From the NCBI GenBank assembly GCA_020630975.1, contig JAHDID010000004.1:118177-182176 (forward strand): DNA of 64,000 bases, written 5' to 3'. The notes beneath the pieces were generated by a model that made no database searches, was not told the DNA's origin, and was given only the letters and a program-made list of their open reading frames with translations. This document shows positions 17,983 through 27,630 of the stretch, piece by piece. Position 1 is the first letter of the stretch, and each line of letters begins with the position of its first letter. The position numbers were made by a program, and so were the translations under genes. This DNA comes from Verrucomicrobiota bacterium. GTDB lineage: Bacteria; Verrucomicrobiota; Verrucomicrobiia; Verrucomicrobiales; DEV007.

Positions 17983-20900
17983 CTATCTATCCTTCATCAC
18001 GATCTCGTCGCGAGTGTATTGCCCATCGGAATTCTTGTCACTTGACCAAAAAAAAGCCTTCGTTCTGATTTCATATTCAGCAGCACTCAACCTACCATCC
18101 CCATCCTTATCCCCCAATTTAACCTGCTGTTCATTATATTCAGATACTTCAGCAAACCCATTTCCATCTTTATCAAGCTTCCGAAAGTGATCCATGTGAA
18201 TCTTCAAAAATTCTTCTTTCGACACGATTCCATTCGCATCCGAATCAGCCCTCTCGAACCATAGCTCCGCAGGATCCTTCTTTTTCTTCGTTACCTCTGC
18301 CACAGCTGGACTCGACGCCTCACCTAAAACTTCATCTCGCGAATAAATACCATCGTCATTTTTGTCCAAAGCTTTGAAGAAGCCCATGGCACGTTCATGA
18401 AACTCGTCTCGACTCAGCTTTGAGTCGCCATCCAAATCTGCTGGCTTGATTTGCTCCTCTTTGAATTCCTTGCTGTCCAAGTATTCATCATTATTCTTGT
18501 CTAGATTACCAAAGTGGTCGTCGTGAGCTGCCAAAAATTCTGGAGGAGGCATTTTGCCATCTCCATTCAGATCGACACTATCGAACCAAACCATCTTGGG
18601 ATGCTTTTTTGCTGAAGTGTCATTTTCCGATAGATTGACAGGCTTTGAGGGTGGAGCGGGCTTGTTTTTCACATCATAACACAAGATCACTTCCTGATCT
18701 CGCAGGTAGAGCTTGCCACCAAAGACAACCGGATGAGTCCATATTCTGCCATTAGGGTGTCGCATACGACTTTGGGGCGTCATTTCAAATCGCCCCTTTT
18801 TGACCATTCCCTTTGAACTCGCCTCCACCAGAGAAACCACCCCAGTCTGCTCATTCAGGGTAAATAGCATGCCACCAGCCAAGTTCAAAGATCCCCGATA
18901 GCCCAGATCGCGATCGCCCTCTGCTACCCACTTTGTCTTACCTGTGGAAAACTCCTGGCAGATCAATCCTTTCCTACCAAACCCAAACAGGTTTTCACCA
19001 TGTTTGACGAGCCCCCCAAAACTAGATGCCAGCTGAGTGTTTTTCCACGATTGGTGCACCGTGTTATCAGCGAGAATTTCAAACATCTGCCCGCCAGCAC
19101 CAAATCCCGAACTCACAAAGATCCGATTATTATCGACGATAGGTGTTGCCACTACCGCAGTTCGTCCCTGCGGATAGTCAGCTTTCCAGAGCAAATACCC
19201 TGTCTCCGCCTCGACCGAGACCATCTGCTTTTGAAATAGCTTAATATACTGACGTTTGCCGTTCAAATCAGCAGCGACGAGAGAAGTGTACTCCGCGCTA
19301 CCCGCGTTAAATACTTCCGCCGACCAGATCAATTTACCCGTTTTGATATCCAGTGATACTATCGATTGATCTTCTCCACCTGGAGAAACAGTGACCTGCC
19401 GTCCCTCGATCAGAGGAGACTCCGAATAGCCCCACACACCTGGCCTACCGTCAAAATCATCGACCAAATTTCTCTTCCAACGGATGGCTCCATTACCGGC
19501 ATTCACACACACGAGATTACCTGCAGGCCCCAAACCACAGACCGCCCCATCGGCATACGATGGAGTCCCCCTAGGCCCCACTCCCCACCCAGGAGAATAA
19601 GCGCTTTTATCATCGATAGCGATTGGTGTCTTCCACAATACCCCTCCAGACTTTAGATCTAGACAGATCATCGAAATATTTCCATCGATGCTGCCCATCG
19701 TAAAAAGCTTATCACCAAAAATCGACACGCCTGAGTACCCCAAACCCACCTCTTTGGAAACCCAGATCTTACTTGGCCCATTGGCCGGCCATTCTCTCAG
19801 CACGACAGTATCTGGCGAGGTATTTGCTCTCTCAGCCCCTCGAAAGCTGGTCCAACCATCCGTGTGCCGTGGCTGTCTCTTTGTAGAATGAGCAGGCACT
19901 TGAGACGGGACCTTGGCAATAGCGTTTGGAACTTCACCAGATGGCGCACTAAAAGGATCTACTTTGCCACTCGATTTAGCAGCATCCGCATCAGAGCCGA
20001 CTGGCACAGCAGCACTAGCCTCTTCTTGTGGGGCCGAATCAGCAGGAGGCATTTCAGATGGTGTTTGATCTCCATTAGTTGGGGGCGAGTCAGGGTCAGG
20101 CTGCTCTGGTGCAGTATCGGCCACTATCTCCTCAGCTGTTCGATTATTGAGCTCGTTATATTCCACCTCTGTCACACGAACAAACTCCGATTCTCCGATG
20201 TAGTTCACCAATAAGTCTTTTTCCCACACAAAGGTATAAGGACTCGTCAAATCAATGGCACTATCTTTCGGATCAGCCATCGTCACTTCATTATCCGCTA
20301 TCCCCACCGCCAGTGTCTCACGAAGGTCCGGCGCTTGAAAGACTTCGACCGACTCAGCATCGTATGAAAATGCGACTAAACGATGGGGCGCACTTAGACT
20401 TTTCCATTTTGATTTAGAAAAAACCATGCCATAGCCTGATAACGAATCCGACTCCTCGCTTTCCTCACCTTCTGAATCACTGCCCCCGAATAGCTTCGAA
20501 TTTATGGAGGGTGGCTGCATAAAGGCAACGATCCCCTCTCGGCAACTCTCTCTCAGTTGCTTTCGGAAGTGACGTAACTTCTCCTTCTCCTCTTCCTTAA
20601 AAACATGGTTCACTTCGATTGCCTGTCGCAGCGTTTCATCCAATTCAGCCAGACGTGCTTCCAGCTCTTCTCCAATTGTACCCTTGATCGTCCGATTCCG
20701 CTGGTGAGCCGCTCGGTCAATCTCAGTCATCGCCCATTTAGTGGCCTTTAGCGTCCCTTTCGGCAAGTTCAGGCCTTTACCTAAGCGCCGATCATCGTCT
20801 CGCTCCATCGCCTTCTCTTGCAGCTCAGGCGCCCTCAAATCGACGTAAAAGATTGATTGTTTCTCGATCAATTCATTGATGATCAAAGCAAACGGATGAG

Positions 20901-21489
20901 AAATATCAGCAGGATCCGTTATCGATATCTGCTGTGCCAGTGCCTCTCGATCGGTGTAAAACTGCCTGACGATATCAGTAAACTTCAAATCCCCCCTCGA
21001 CGTCTTAAAAGTCTTGCCTTGGATTTCGTCATACAGCTCTTTGTTAGCTGAGTCGATACGACGCGCAAAGACCTCTATACTTGAATTAATCTTACGGATC
21101 GCCAGATTCAGGGTTAGCAGCTCAAGTGAGTCAGCATCGCTAGGATCGATCAAAATCTGCGGGGGAAACTCCTTAAAGCCCGCCTTATCGTCTGGCTCCT
21201 CCTCACCTACCTCCAATTCACTATCCTTGTGAACAAATTCATCCAAGTTTAGGGGCGGAAAGAACCGATCAAATCGCTCCTCAGCAAAGTCGGATCGAAA
21301 AGGCTCCCGAATCACCGCATGAGCCAACTGCCTTGCTTGGGCATTCTTTTTTGTGATCTCCAGAAGACGATCCAGCTTTACCAAATCGTCCGAAAGATCG
21401 TGCTTCACTTTTTTGATCGTCTCCGAACTTTGTGGCAGAGCCGTAGAAACGAGCAGCCCGCTAATCGCAAACACAATTATAAATTTCAT
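17983..21489 (-). CDS. Secreted PQQ-type beta-propeller protein with eight EF hands
   Basis: 1168 residues from the ATG at 21489, which begins a clear signal peptide (MKFIIVFAISGLLVSTALPQ); an upstream in-frame extension lacks one. Layout: a helical, charged N-terminal region (to about 330), a low-complexity Pro/Asp/Ser linker (about 465-560), a PQQ-like eight-bladed propeller (about 570-940, with strands such as GNISMICLDLKSGGVLWKT), then two blocks of four EF-hand loops (for example DLNGDGKMPPPEF, DKDGDGRLSAAEY) to the C-terminus. The propeller lacks obvious quinone-enzyme catalytic features, so a binding role is as likely as dehydrogenase activity. Confidence 0.87.
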   Translation of the reverse strand: MKFIIVFAISGLLVSTALPQSSETIKKVKHDLSDDLVKLDRLLEITKKNAQARQLAHAVIREPFRSDFAEERFDRFFPPLNLDEFVHKDSELEVGEEEPDDKAGFKEFPPQILIDPSDADSLELLTLNLAIRKINSSIEVFARRIDSANKELYDEIQGKTFKTSRGDLKFTDIVRQFYTDREALAQQISITDPADISHPFALIINELIEKQSIFYVDLRAPELQEKAMERDDDRRLGKGLNLPKGTLKATKWAMTEIDRAAHQRNRTIKGTIGEELEARLAELDETLRQAIEVNHVFKEEEKEKLRHFRKQLRESCREGIVAFMQPPSINSKLFGGSDSEGEESEESDSLSGYGMVFSKSKWKSLSAPHRLVAFSYDAESVEVFQAPDLRETLAVGIADNEVTMADPKDSAIDLTSPYTFVWEKDLLVNYIGESEFVRVTEVEYNELNNRTAEEIVADTAPEQPDPDSPPTNGDQTPSEMPPADSAPQEEASAAVPVGSDADAAKSSGKVDPFSAPSGEVPNAIAKVPSQVPAHSTKRQPRHTDGWTSFRGAERANTSPDTVVLREWPANGPSKIWVSKEVGLGYSGVSIFGDKLFTMGSIDGNISMICLDLKSGGVLWKTPIAIDDKSAYSPGWGVGPRGTPSYADGAVCGLGPAGNLVCVNAGNGAIRWKRNLVDDFDGRPGVWGYSESPLIEGRQVTVSPGGEDQSIVSLDIKTGKLIWSAEVFNAGSAEYTSLVAADLNGKRQYIKLFQKQMVSVEAETGYLLWKADYPQGRTAVVATPIVDNNRIFVSSGFGAGGQMFEILADNTVHQSWKNTQLASSFGGLVKHGENLFGFGRKGLICQEFSTGKTKWVAEGDRDLGYRGSLNLAGGMLFTLNEQTGVVSLVEASSKGMVKKGRFEMTPQSRMRHPNGRIWTHPVVFGGKLYLRDQEVILCYDVKNKPAPPSKPVNLSENDTSAKKHPKMVWFDSVDLNGDGKMPPPEFLAAHDDHFGNLDKNNDEYLDSKEFKEEQIKPADLDGDSKLSRDEFHERAMGFFKALDKNDDGIYSRDEVLGEASSPAVAEVTKKKKDPAELWFERADSDANGIVSKEEFLKIHMDHFRKLDKDGNGFAEVSEYNEQQVKLGDKDGDGRLSAAEYEIRTKAFFWSSDKNSDGQYTRDEIVMKDR

Positions 21490-21676
21490 CTTTGGGAACA
21501 TCGGAAGTTTTCGGCCTTCATAAAAAGGGAAATCCATGTCATCCCTAAAATTCTGAACTCAATCCGTGCAAAATAACAATACAAAAAGGTCTCATTTAGT
21601 TTGCCATACACCAACCGCTCTCTAGCAAGATATTCAGGAGATTTCACTCGCAACGTTAAAGTAGGGCTATCCAGGT

Positions 21677-24358
21677 CTAAGGCTTTTTGTTTTTCAAAAC
21701 CACCTCATCCATAGAATACACCCCATCATCATTCTTATCCATCGTTCCAAAAAAGCCCTTGGCCCGGATGACAAATTCGCCTTCGTCTAGCTTTCCATCA
21801 GTATTCTTGTCAGCCCGCTTGATTTGAGCCTCAGCAAATTCACCAGCATCTATGGTCTGGTTGCCATTTTTATCGAGATTTTTAAAGTGGTTCAAATGAG
21901 TGGCCAAAAATTCCTGCTCCGAGACTTCCCCATCAGCATTCGCATCCACGGACTCAAACCACAGAATCGCCGGGTCCTTCTTTTCCTTTGGCTCAGGCTT
22001 TTTCTCAGCCTCTGGTTTCTTTGTGGGGACAACTTCGTCACGGGAATAGATACCATCCTTATTCTTATCGACACCAGCGAAAAAGCCCTTGGCCCGCACA
22101 GCAAACTCTTCTTGGTTCAATTTACCATCTCCATCCTGATCACTTAGTTTGATGTGCTGTTCAGCTATTTCCGAGGCATCGACCAAATCATCACCATTCT
22201 TATCCAGGTTGGTAGCGAAGTGATCCATGTGAGTTGCCAAAAATTCCTCTTCATCGACTTCGCCATTCTCATCAGCATCGGCATTATCAAAAAACCTCAT
22301 AGCAGGATCATTCGATGGCGTTTTGTGCAGCTTAAAGTCCTCCTCGATCTGAATATTTCCAAAGCTCGAATCTTTGTGCAACCCCGTCCAATTACCGACC
22401 CGACTCACCGGTATTTCGTAGTCGAAACTGATTGCCGGAGCTTCCTCTTCATCCAGAAACACATGGAATTTTTGCCGACTCACATCCTGCTGGGCTCGTA
22501 TCGTCAGCGCATGATCCTCAGGCACTGTTATCAGTTTAGCTGCCAGATGCTTGCCTCCGACTGCTTCCTTTCGCCCATAGATACTGGTCGCCTTAGGCCC
22601 TCGATAGAGGCCGACGATCAGATTGTCTTCGGTACCCTCAGCATGCTCAAACATCAGACCACCTTGCCCCATTAGCTTAGTGGTATACTGACGACTGACA
22701 GGCTCACCTTCGAGCGATTCATCAGCCCACTTCACCGCTACCATCTCCTGAGGCTCTATCGTGTAGGCTAGCCCCAGACTGTCATCGGCAGGGGACAAAA
22801 CAAACAGCGAGTCCTGCTCATCAGCGTCAGTTATCATTTCGCCAAACTCGACATGACTGAAAAATCCATGCACCCCATAGCTAAACTCAGGCCCAAAATC
22901 CAACTTCTGGTTACTGGTCACTATCAAATCGCCATCGACTAGCACCGAAACCGACTCCCGTTCTTGGTGGTATAGCAGTTCCACATCCACCCCTTGCCAC
23001 CACTTATCAAAGCTCGGCAGACGATTCCCTGAAAAATTACCATCGGAGTTCCCAAGCGAGGCAGAGCCAGCCATCAGTCCGATCGTTACGGTCAGATCGT
23101 CGCGCCGGTCCGGACTCTCTGGGTCTACCCAGGCATCTTTAAACACGATCACTCCTTGGTGAGTGCCGATTCTTTCCGGATCAGCACATCTCATCTTCGT
23201 CGTAAATTTCAACACATTGCCCTCATCCTGCAGTTGCAGCGGCAGCCACTCTCCAGTGCTAGCGTCTGCACTACTCATACTCCAGGCGTACTCTCCGCCA
23301 CCCGACTCGACCTTCTTCAGCGGCACCGGCTCATTCAGGTAGTGGTCAGTAAACCACTGAGTAGGCATCGCTAACCGCTGCGTTTCTGGTATCCAGTCTT
23401 TCTTATCAGAGGGCAGCACCTCCAGATTCACCACATCGGCGAAGTGATCGTTGCCATCTGCTGGCTTCCCAGCCAGCACCCAGTCAAAGTAGCGCTCAGC
23501 CACCGATCTTCCAGCCGTAGCACTGCCCAGCCACAGAACTGAATTTTCGAAACCTTGCTCCCTCGACATAAAATACTGCTGCAGGTAATTCGGATAACCA
23601 TAATCAGTAGAATTTATTGTCAGCAAAGTGTTACACGAATTCCACTTGTCAGATGGACTGGGGAATAAGGTGCTTTTGTGAATCCAAGCCCCTTTGAAAG
23701 TGCCCGCAGGCAACCCATCGATCATGTAGGCAGTTTGCTTCGCCCCCCTAGAGAATCCACCGATCAACCATTTCGAATCCTGCGGTTTGGGGATTTGATG
23801 CTCGGCACAAATTTTCTCCATGTCTCTTTGGAAGCCTTCACACAACTGCCCAAACATCGCGTCCACCATAGCCACCTGCTCAGCTGGCTGTTCCGCTTCA
23901 TTTTTTTCCACCAGTTTCAATCCACTAAACGGCGCAAACGTATTCCACACGATCAGCGCCATGTTTTGCCGCTCCCATAGATGATAAAACAAATCCCGCA
24001 TCCCCGGCTGGGTGAAGCGATCTTTCATCAGTGTCTTATTGATCACGTGCTCTGGGCTAGTAAACAGAGACGACCAACACAAAGCTCCAGCGCAGTTTGC
24101 AGGATCTTTAGGCGGTATGATCAGATACGTAGGAGTGTAGCTGATTTCTTGGTCCGGAAATTCGATCGTCTGCGACTCGACCTGAATCGGGGTCCTAAAG
24201 GCGTCTGGAATCTCGTACACCTGAGCTTGCCCCATGCCTGACCAGGCCAGTAGCATCCCAAAGATTGCCAACCCAGACCCAGTATTCCCTTTTAAAGAGC
24301 GGAGTAACTTTGCTTTTTGTCCTATGGGGCCACTCGGTATCATAGTTTGAATATTCAT
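21677..24358 (-). CDS. Secreted alpha/beta-hydrolase-like protein with eight EF hands
   Basis: An 893-residue protein whose signal segment is recessed (SGLAIFGMLLAWSGMGQAQ near 27-46). Residues 50-350 look like an alpha/beta-hydrolase, with the nucleophile elbow GGFSRGAK (Ser near 206). A beta-sandwich-like middle follows, then two four-loop EF-hand blocks from about residue 685 (DADENGEVDEEEF, DQDGDGKLNQEEF, DANADGEVSEQEF and others) separated by a Lys/Pro/Glu linker. The EF-hand tail is clearly homologous to that of the propeller protein encoded just downstream on the same strand. It diverges from the hydrolase gene at 24551. Confidence 0.82.
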   Translation of the reverse strand: MNIQTMIPSGPIGQKAKLLRSLKGNTGSGLAIFGMLLAWSGMGQAQVYEIPDAFRTPIQVESQTIEFPDQEISYTPTYLIIPPKDPANCAGALCWSSLFTSPEHVINKTLMKDRFTQPGMRDLFYHLWERQNMALIVWNTFAPFSGLKLVEKNEAEQPAEQVAMVDAMFGQLCEGFQRDMEKICAEHQIPKPQDSKWLIGGFSRGAKQTAYMIDGLPAGTFKGAWIHKSTLFPSPSDKWNSCNTLLTINSTDYGYPNYLQQYFMSREQGFENSVLWLGSATAGRSVAERYFDWVLAGKPADGNDHFADVVNLEVLPSDKKDWIPETQRLAMPTQWFTDHYLNEPVPLKKVESGGGEYAWSMSSADASTGEWLPLQLQDEGNVLKFTTKMRCADPERIGTHQGVIVFKDAWVDPESPDRRDDLTVTIGLMAGSASLGNSDGNFSGNRLPSFDKWWQGVDVELLYHQERESVSVLVDGDLIVTSNQKLDFGPEFSYGVHGFFSHVEFGEMITDADEQDSLFVLSPADDSLGLAYTIEPQEMVAVKWADESLEGEPVSRQYTTKLMGQGGLMFEHAEGTEDNLIVGLYRGPKATSIYGRKEAVGGKHLAAKLITVPEDHALTIRAQQDVSRQKFHVFLDEEEAPAISFDYEIPVSRVGNWTGLHKDSSFGNIQIEEDFKLHKTPSNDPAMRFFDNADADENGEVDEEEFLATHMDHFATNLDKNGDDLVDASEIAEQHIKLSDQDGDGKLNQEEFAVRAKGFFAGVDKNKDGIYSRDEVVPTKKPEAEKKPEPKEKKDPAILWFESVDANADGEVSEQEFLATHLNHFKNLDKNGNQTIDAGEFAEAQIKRADKNTDGKLDEGEFVIRAKGFFGTMDKNDDGVYSMDEVVLKNKKP

Positions 24359-24550
24359 CAGATCGAATTGATCTTCCTTCTTTTCGAGTTGAAGGTCAAG
24401 TATCTAGGAACACTTTGATTGAGTGTATTTTTTGCCTCCCAGAAAGACTAGACACGCATGCCTTTAGTCGCCATTAAAGGCATTCATATCGGAGAAATAC
24501 AGTCCCCCTACCAAGTTTTACCTGATAAGTTGGAAAAATCAGAAAAAATC

Positions 24551-25534
24551 ATGACGACCTTCAAGTTGCAATTAGCTCTCACTTTTGTTGCCATTTGCAC
24601 CAGTCAGATCTCATCCGCAGAGAAAAAAACACCCCAACTAAACTCTTACAGAGAGCCAATCACCTTCACCCTGCAAGTCAACGAACCACCCCCCAACCCA
24701 ATACGCTTTTGCCTCTTCGCCCCCAAATCAGAGCAGCCTGCACAAGGTGTGTTTGTGGCTCTTTTTGCGGGTTACGAGAATGCGTTGGGTAAGATCAATG
24801 CCGTTTTCGATGGAAACGCCCAGCAAAACGAACACAGCCTGATCCGCTGGGCCATGGCCAATCACTTTGCCATCGCCACCTGGGATACCCATTACCGCCA
24901 GTTCGAGCGCCCCTGGTGGGGCATGCGCTGCGAGGATTTGACTCCTCAGATCATCAGAGATAGAACCACTTTCATCGATGCCTATTGCCAAAGCATGCAC
25001 CAGGGCTTAGATCGCCTTTGCCGCGAAGCCTCTATCCCGCCCGATGCCAGCTTCGCTTTAGCAGGCAACTCGAAAGGAGCTTATTGGGGGCGCCGCTTTC
25101 TGCTACGCTACCCTCAGCGATTCTTTGCAGGCCTGGTTCACAACGGCCACAGCTACGAGAGGCATGCGCTAGTAGCACCTTCAGTCGTCATGCACTACTC
25201 ATCTGGCGAGTATGATGGCGGTCGATCGCAGACTATGGAGTGTTTTGAGCGCCGCATAGGGCAGCCCGGCGTTGCATTTATCTATGCCGATCCAGCGGTA
25301 GGCCATGCGTTACCTACCGACGAGGAGTTACGTCAGAGCCAGTTCCTAGATCAGATGTTTCGACAGCGCCAGTCATCGCCCGATTGGGCAAACCGACTTC
25401 GCATTAGACTAGATCGCTCCAAGTGGGTTTACGATTTCGTCAATCAGACCATCACCCCACGAGATCAGGCAGACTGGGTGCCGCCGGCACAGATCCAGCC
25501 CCTCACCGACGAGTTAGTCGATTTGTGGCGTTGA
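24551..25534 (+). CDS. Secreted alpha/beta-hydrolase-like protein
   Basis: 327 residues from the ATG at 24551, which opens a good signal peptide (MTTFKLQLALTFVAICTSQ); an in-frame ATG at 24458 would add 31 residues without signal features. The nucleophile elbow is GNSKG (Ser near 173), with a likely acid in SGEYDGG and His in VGHALP. It resembles the hydrolase part of the divergent EF-hand protein. The substrate is unknown. Its 3' end is duplicated, together with gtrA, at 27549-28113, and an inverted piece of it lies at 27405-27549. Confidence 0.78.
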   Translation: MTTFKLQLALTFVAICTSQISSAEKKTPQLNSYREPITFTLQVNEPPPNPIRFCLFAPKSEQPAQGVFVALFAGYENALGKINAVFDGNAQQNEHSLIRWAMANHFAIATWDTHYRQFERPWWGMRCEDLTPQIIRDRTTFIDAYCQSMHQGLDRLCREASIPPDASFALAGNSKGAYWGRRFLLRYPQRFFAGLVHNGHSYERHALVAPSVVMHYSSGEYDGGRSQTMECFERRIGQPGVAFIYADPAVGHALPTDEELRQSQFLDQMFRQRQSSPDWANRLRIRLDRSKWVYDFVNQTITPRDQADWVPPAQIQPLTDELVDLWR

Positions 25535-26017
25535 GGGAACCACTTCAGTCCCCTTGATTCACTTTCCTGCTGGTTGCCGAAAAATCAGCCACTTACGGCA
25601 CCCATAATTGACGCAGAACGATACGATCATCAGGCATCCAGTCGACAGCCAACTCCCGCCAGTGCCATGCTTTAAATTGGTCACAGCCATCGCCAGCCCT
25701 GCGAAAAATCCGATACTGGATATCACCGAGAATAGCAAGTATTCGCCCCAGAGCGATCGATTGCCTCGCCCAAACACCCAGATCCGGTTGGCGAAAAAGT
25801 TGGCGCTATTAGAGAGCAAAAATGCGACCAACGAGCCTATCGCAAAATTGCCGACCCGCCGATCGATTGGCATGATTGCCACTGCATCTAGCCCTTGAAA
25901 ATGCGGCCACCAGACCGTGCCACCAAGCCAAAATATCCACCAATAGACCAACGTCGAGCTAACGCCACAGATACTGTACCGAATCAGTTGAGAGATCAAT
26001 GCTCCACGCCCCAGGCT
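25453..26017. repeat. 565-bp direct repeat, copy 1
   Basis: This segment matches 27549-28113 at a constant offset of 2096 bases. It holds the last 82 bases of the hydrolase gene and all of gtrA. In the hydrolase part I count about six mismatches; from about 25515 to the right end I see none. Copy 2 runs into the rhodanese stop codon and is probably the original position; copy 1 ends abruptly in unrelated sequence at 26018. Confidence 0.9.
25559..25999 (-). CDS. GtrA-family membrane protein (copy 1)
   Basis: A 146-residue protein with four membrane helices of the GtrA family, whose members are thought to move or support undecaprenyl-linked sugars in surface glycan synthesis. The first helix (QLIRYSICGVSSTLVYWWIF) and NSANFFANRIWVF are typical. 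The first usable start is TTG at 25999. The protein is identical to that at 27655-28095. It converges on the hydrolase gene. As a duplicate cut off from the rhodanese gene, it may lack a promoter. Confidence 0.85.
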   Translation of the reverse strand: MISQLIRYSICGVSSTLVYWWIFWLGGTVWWPHFQGLDAVAIMPIDRRVGNFAIGSLVAFLLSNSANFFANRIWVFGRGNRSLWGEYLLFSVISSIGFFAGLAMAVTNLKHGTGGSWLSTGCLMIVSFCVNYGCRKWLIFRQPAGK

Positions 26018-26047
26018 CTCGCTCTTGGTTAAGTTATTTACTGGCCG

Positions 26048-26470
26048 TTACACAGCTGACTTGCCTTTGAAGGACTGGATCTTGTCCTCGGGAAGGAAGA
26101 AGCCGGCCATTTGGAGTTTGGCTGGGGTGAATCCTAGCTTAGCGAGGTGCTGGTAGTGGGCTACGGTGTCCTCACGAGTCACTGGGCTTAGCGCTCCGTC
26201 AAAATTGGAATTGACCGGCATCTGCTTATCTTTTTCGATTTTGATCTTCGTTTATCGTCAGTTGGTTATCAGTCAAATAGCCGCCTTCCTTGAGCCTCGT
26301 CAAAATCAAAAAACACGTTGCCCCCCCCCCAATTCAATATTGACGAAGCACAAGGTGCCTTTGACTTTGGCGTCTTGGCCAGTCAGGAGACTGACTAGGA
26401 CACAGGCGGTGATCTCGTGGGCGGCGAGTCTATGGCAGTGTGCGCCGCTAACTCCTGCTGGAGGCAAGCT
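26048..26470 (-). pseudogene. Decayed gene fragment
   Basis: Coding-like sequence on the minus strand broken by at least two frame changes. Near 26460-26350 one frame reads HRLAAHEITACVLVSLLTG, it then meets a run of ten G (26321-26330), and from 26236 to the TAA at 26048 another frame reads a clean C-terminus (VTREDTVAHYQHLAKLGF, then PEDKIQSFKGKSAV). There is no start codon for a full gene. I do not recognise the family. It sits just outside the duplicated segment, consistent with rearrangement debris. Confidence 0.55.
26321..26330. repeat. Poly-C tract, 10 bases
   Basis: Ten C on the plus strand (ten G in the coding sense of the decayed gene), at one of its frame breaks. Similar tracts lie in the island at 31-39 kb. 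Confidence 0.8.
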
Positions 26471-26526
26471 TTATTTGGAAGTGCTTCCTCTCTATCGAAA
26501 AAGAAGATCTGTGCTACCTTGATCCA

Positions 26527-26784
26527 ATGACCATTGACATCCAACAGGATCTTGAATCCAAGATCCGGAGATATCCTCAGATTGTCGAGCGTCTGCCCCG
26601 TTTACTTGAGCAGCAGGTCGCATTGGAACAGTGGCGGGAAAAGCGATATTCTGATCAAGCTCGGGCCATCGTCGATCAGGTTTTTGCAGTTGGCGAAGCT
26701 TCTTCAGACGATGCTGATTTTGCTCGGCTAGAGGCTGCATTCGCCGACATGTTACCGCATTTAGGGCCCACTCAGGACGACTGA
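26527..26784 (+). CDS. Probable antitoxin of a PIN toxin pair
   Basis: An 85-residue acidic, helical protein (TIDIQQDLESKIRRYPQIVE) with no recognisable DNA-binding motif. It is called an antitoxin only from context: its TGA is directly followed by the ATG of a PIN-domain toxin gene, and its size fits. It lies in a rearranged patch between duplicated segments, where such pairs often settle. Confidence 0.65.
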   Translation: MTIDIQQDLESKIRRYPQIVERLPRLLEQQVALEQWREKRYSDQARAIVDQVFAVGEASSDDADFARLEAAFADMLPHLGPTQDD

Positions 26785-27198
26785 ATGAGAGCTGTGCTAG
26801 ATACCAATGTGATCATTGCAGCCTTTTTATCATCCAACGTGAGGGGCTCTGGCCAGCAGCTTCTCAGCCTTTGGCGATCGCAAGAATTTTGCTTCCTTTA
26901 TTCAAGAGACACTCTGCTTGAGTACGCGGAGGTCCTACTCCGCAAGGGGGTGCCCTGTGAAAAGGTTCACACCTTTTTGAGGGAACTCCACCGTCAGGGT
27001 GAAGCCGTTTCTATCTTATTCTTCCATCTACCTGTTTACCCCACCGATTCTGATGATATCGCCTTCTTGCTATGCGCTTTGAATGGTCAGGCCGATTTTC
27101 TAGTCAGCTACGATCGACACCTACTGGATATTGCTGACGACTATCGGCTTCGGATAGTTCCGCCACCGGCATTCTTACGAGCTATTACTCCGGATTGA
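26785..27198 (+). CDS. PIN-domain toxin
   Basis: A 137-residue PIN-domain ribonuclease of the 'putative toxin-antitoxin toxin component' branch. Acidic residues appear at VLDTNVIIAAF (Asp near 5), LLEYAEVL (Glu), DSDDIAFLLCAL (Asp) and LVSYDRHLLDI (Asp). It follows the putative antitoxin without a gap. It differs from the VapC at 1177-1572 in sequence and in antitoxin type. Confidence 0.85.
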   Translation: MRAVLDTNVIIAAFLSSNVRGSGQQLLSLWRSQEFCFLYSRDTLLEYAEVLLRKGVPCEKVHTFLRELHRQGEAVSILFFHLPVYPTDSDDIAFLLCALNGQADFLVSYDRHLLDIADDYRLRIVPPPAFLRAITPD

Positions 27199-27380
27199 GT
27201 TAGTTAGCTAATTCCGCAATCCTCAATCGCTCTAGTTGCCGAACAGCTGAAGGCAGCCCCCTTGAGAAAGCTTCGCTTTTTGATTTTCAGAGCTATCGGC
27301 TAGAGTCTTATGCACGATGTCGCTTAGCCTTGTTTTCTTGTTTCTGAGCGCGGACTACATAGAAAAAAGGGGGCTAGGCC
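27199..27380. other. Gap between toxin gene and hydrolase remnant
   Basis: About 180 bases after the PIN gene. I see no gene, repeat or terminator here. It leads into the hydrolase remnant. Confidence 0.4.
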
Positions 27381-27630
27381 GGGCTAGAGCGCCTTTGCCA
27401 CGAAGCTCTCGTAACTGTGGCCATTGTGCCATTGTGAACCAGGCCTGCAAAGAATCGCTGAGGGTAGCGTAGCAGAAAGCGCCCCCCCCAATAAGCTCCT
27501 TTGGAGTTGCCTGCTAAAGGGAAGCTGGCATATCGGTCGGGATAGAGGCACCCCACGAGACTAGGCAGATTGGGTGCCACCGGCACAGATCCAGCCCTTC
27601 ACCGACGAGCTAGTCGATTTGTGGCGTTGA
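27381..27630 (+). pseudogene. Remnant of the hydrolase gene with an internal micro-inversion
   Basis: A broken copy of the gene at 24551-25534. Bases 27381-27405 match 25002-25028 in direct sense. Bases 27405-27549 match 25028-25163 in reverse, so the nucleophile region (GNSKGAYWG) now reads on the minus strand. Bases 27550-27630 match 25454-25534 in direct sense, ending in the original TGA. About 290 bases between the inverted and final parts are missing. In the intact gene the inverted part is bounded by GCCTCT (25028) and AGAGGC (25158), a 6-bp inverted repeat. Confidence 0.82.
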
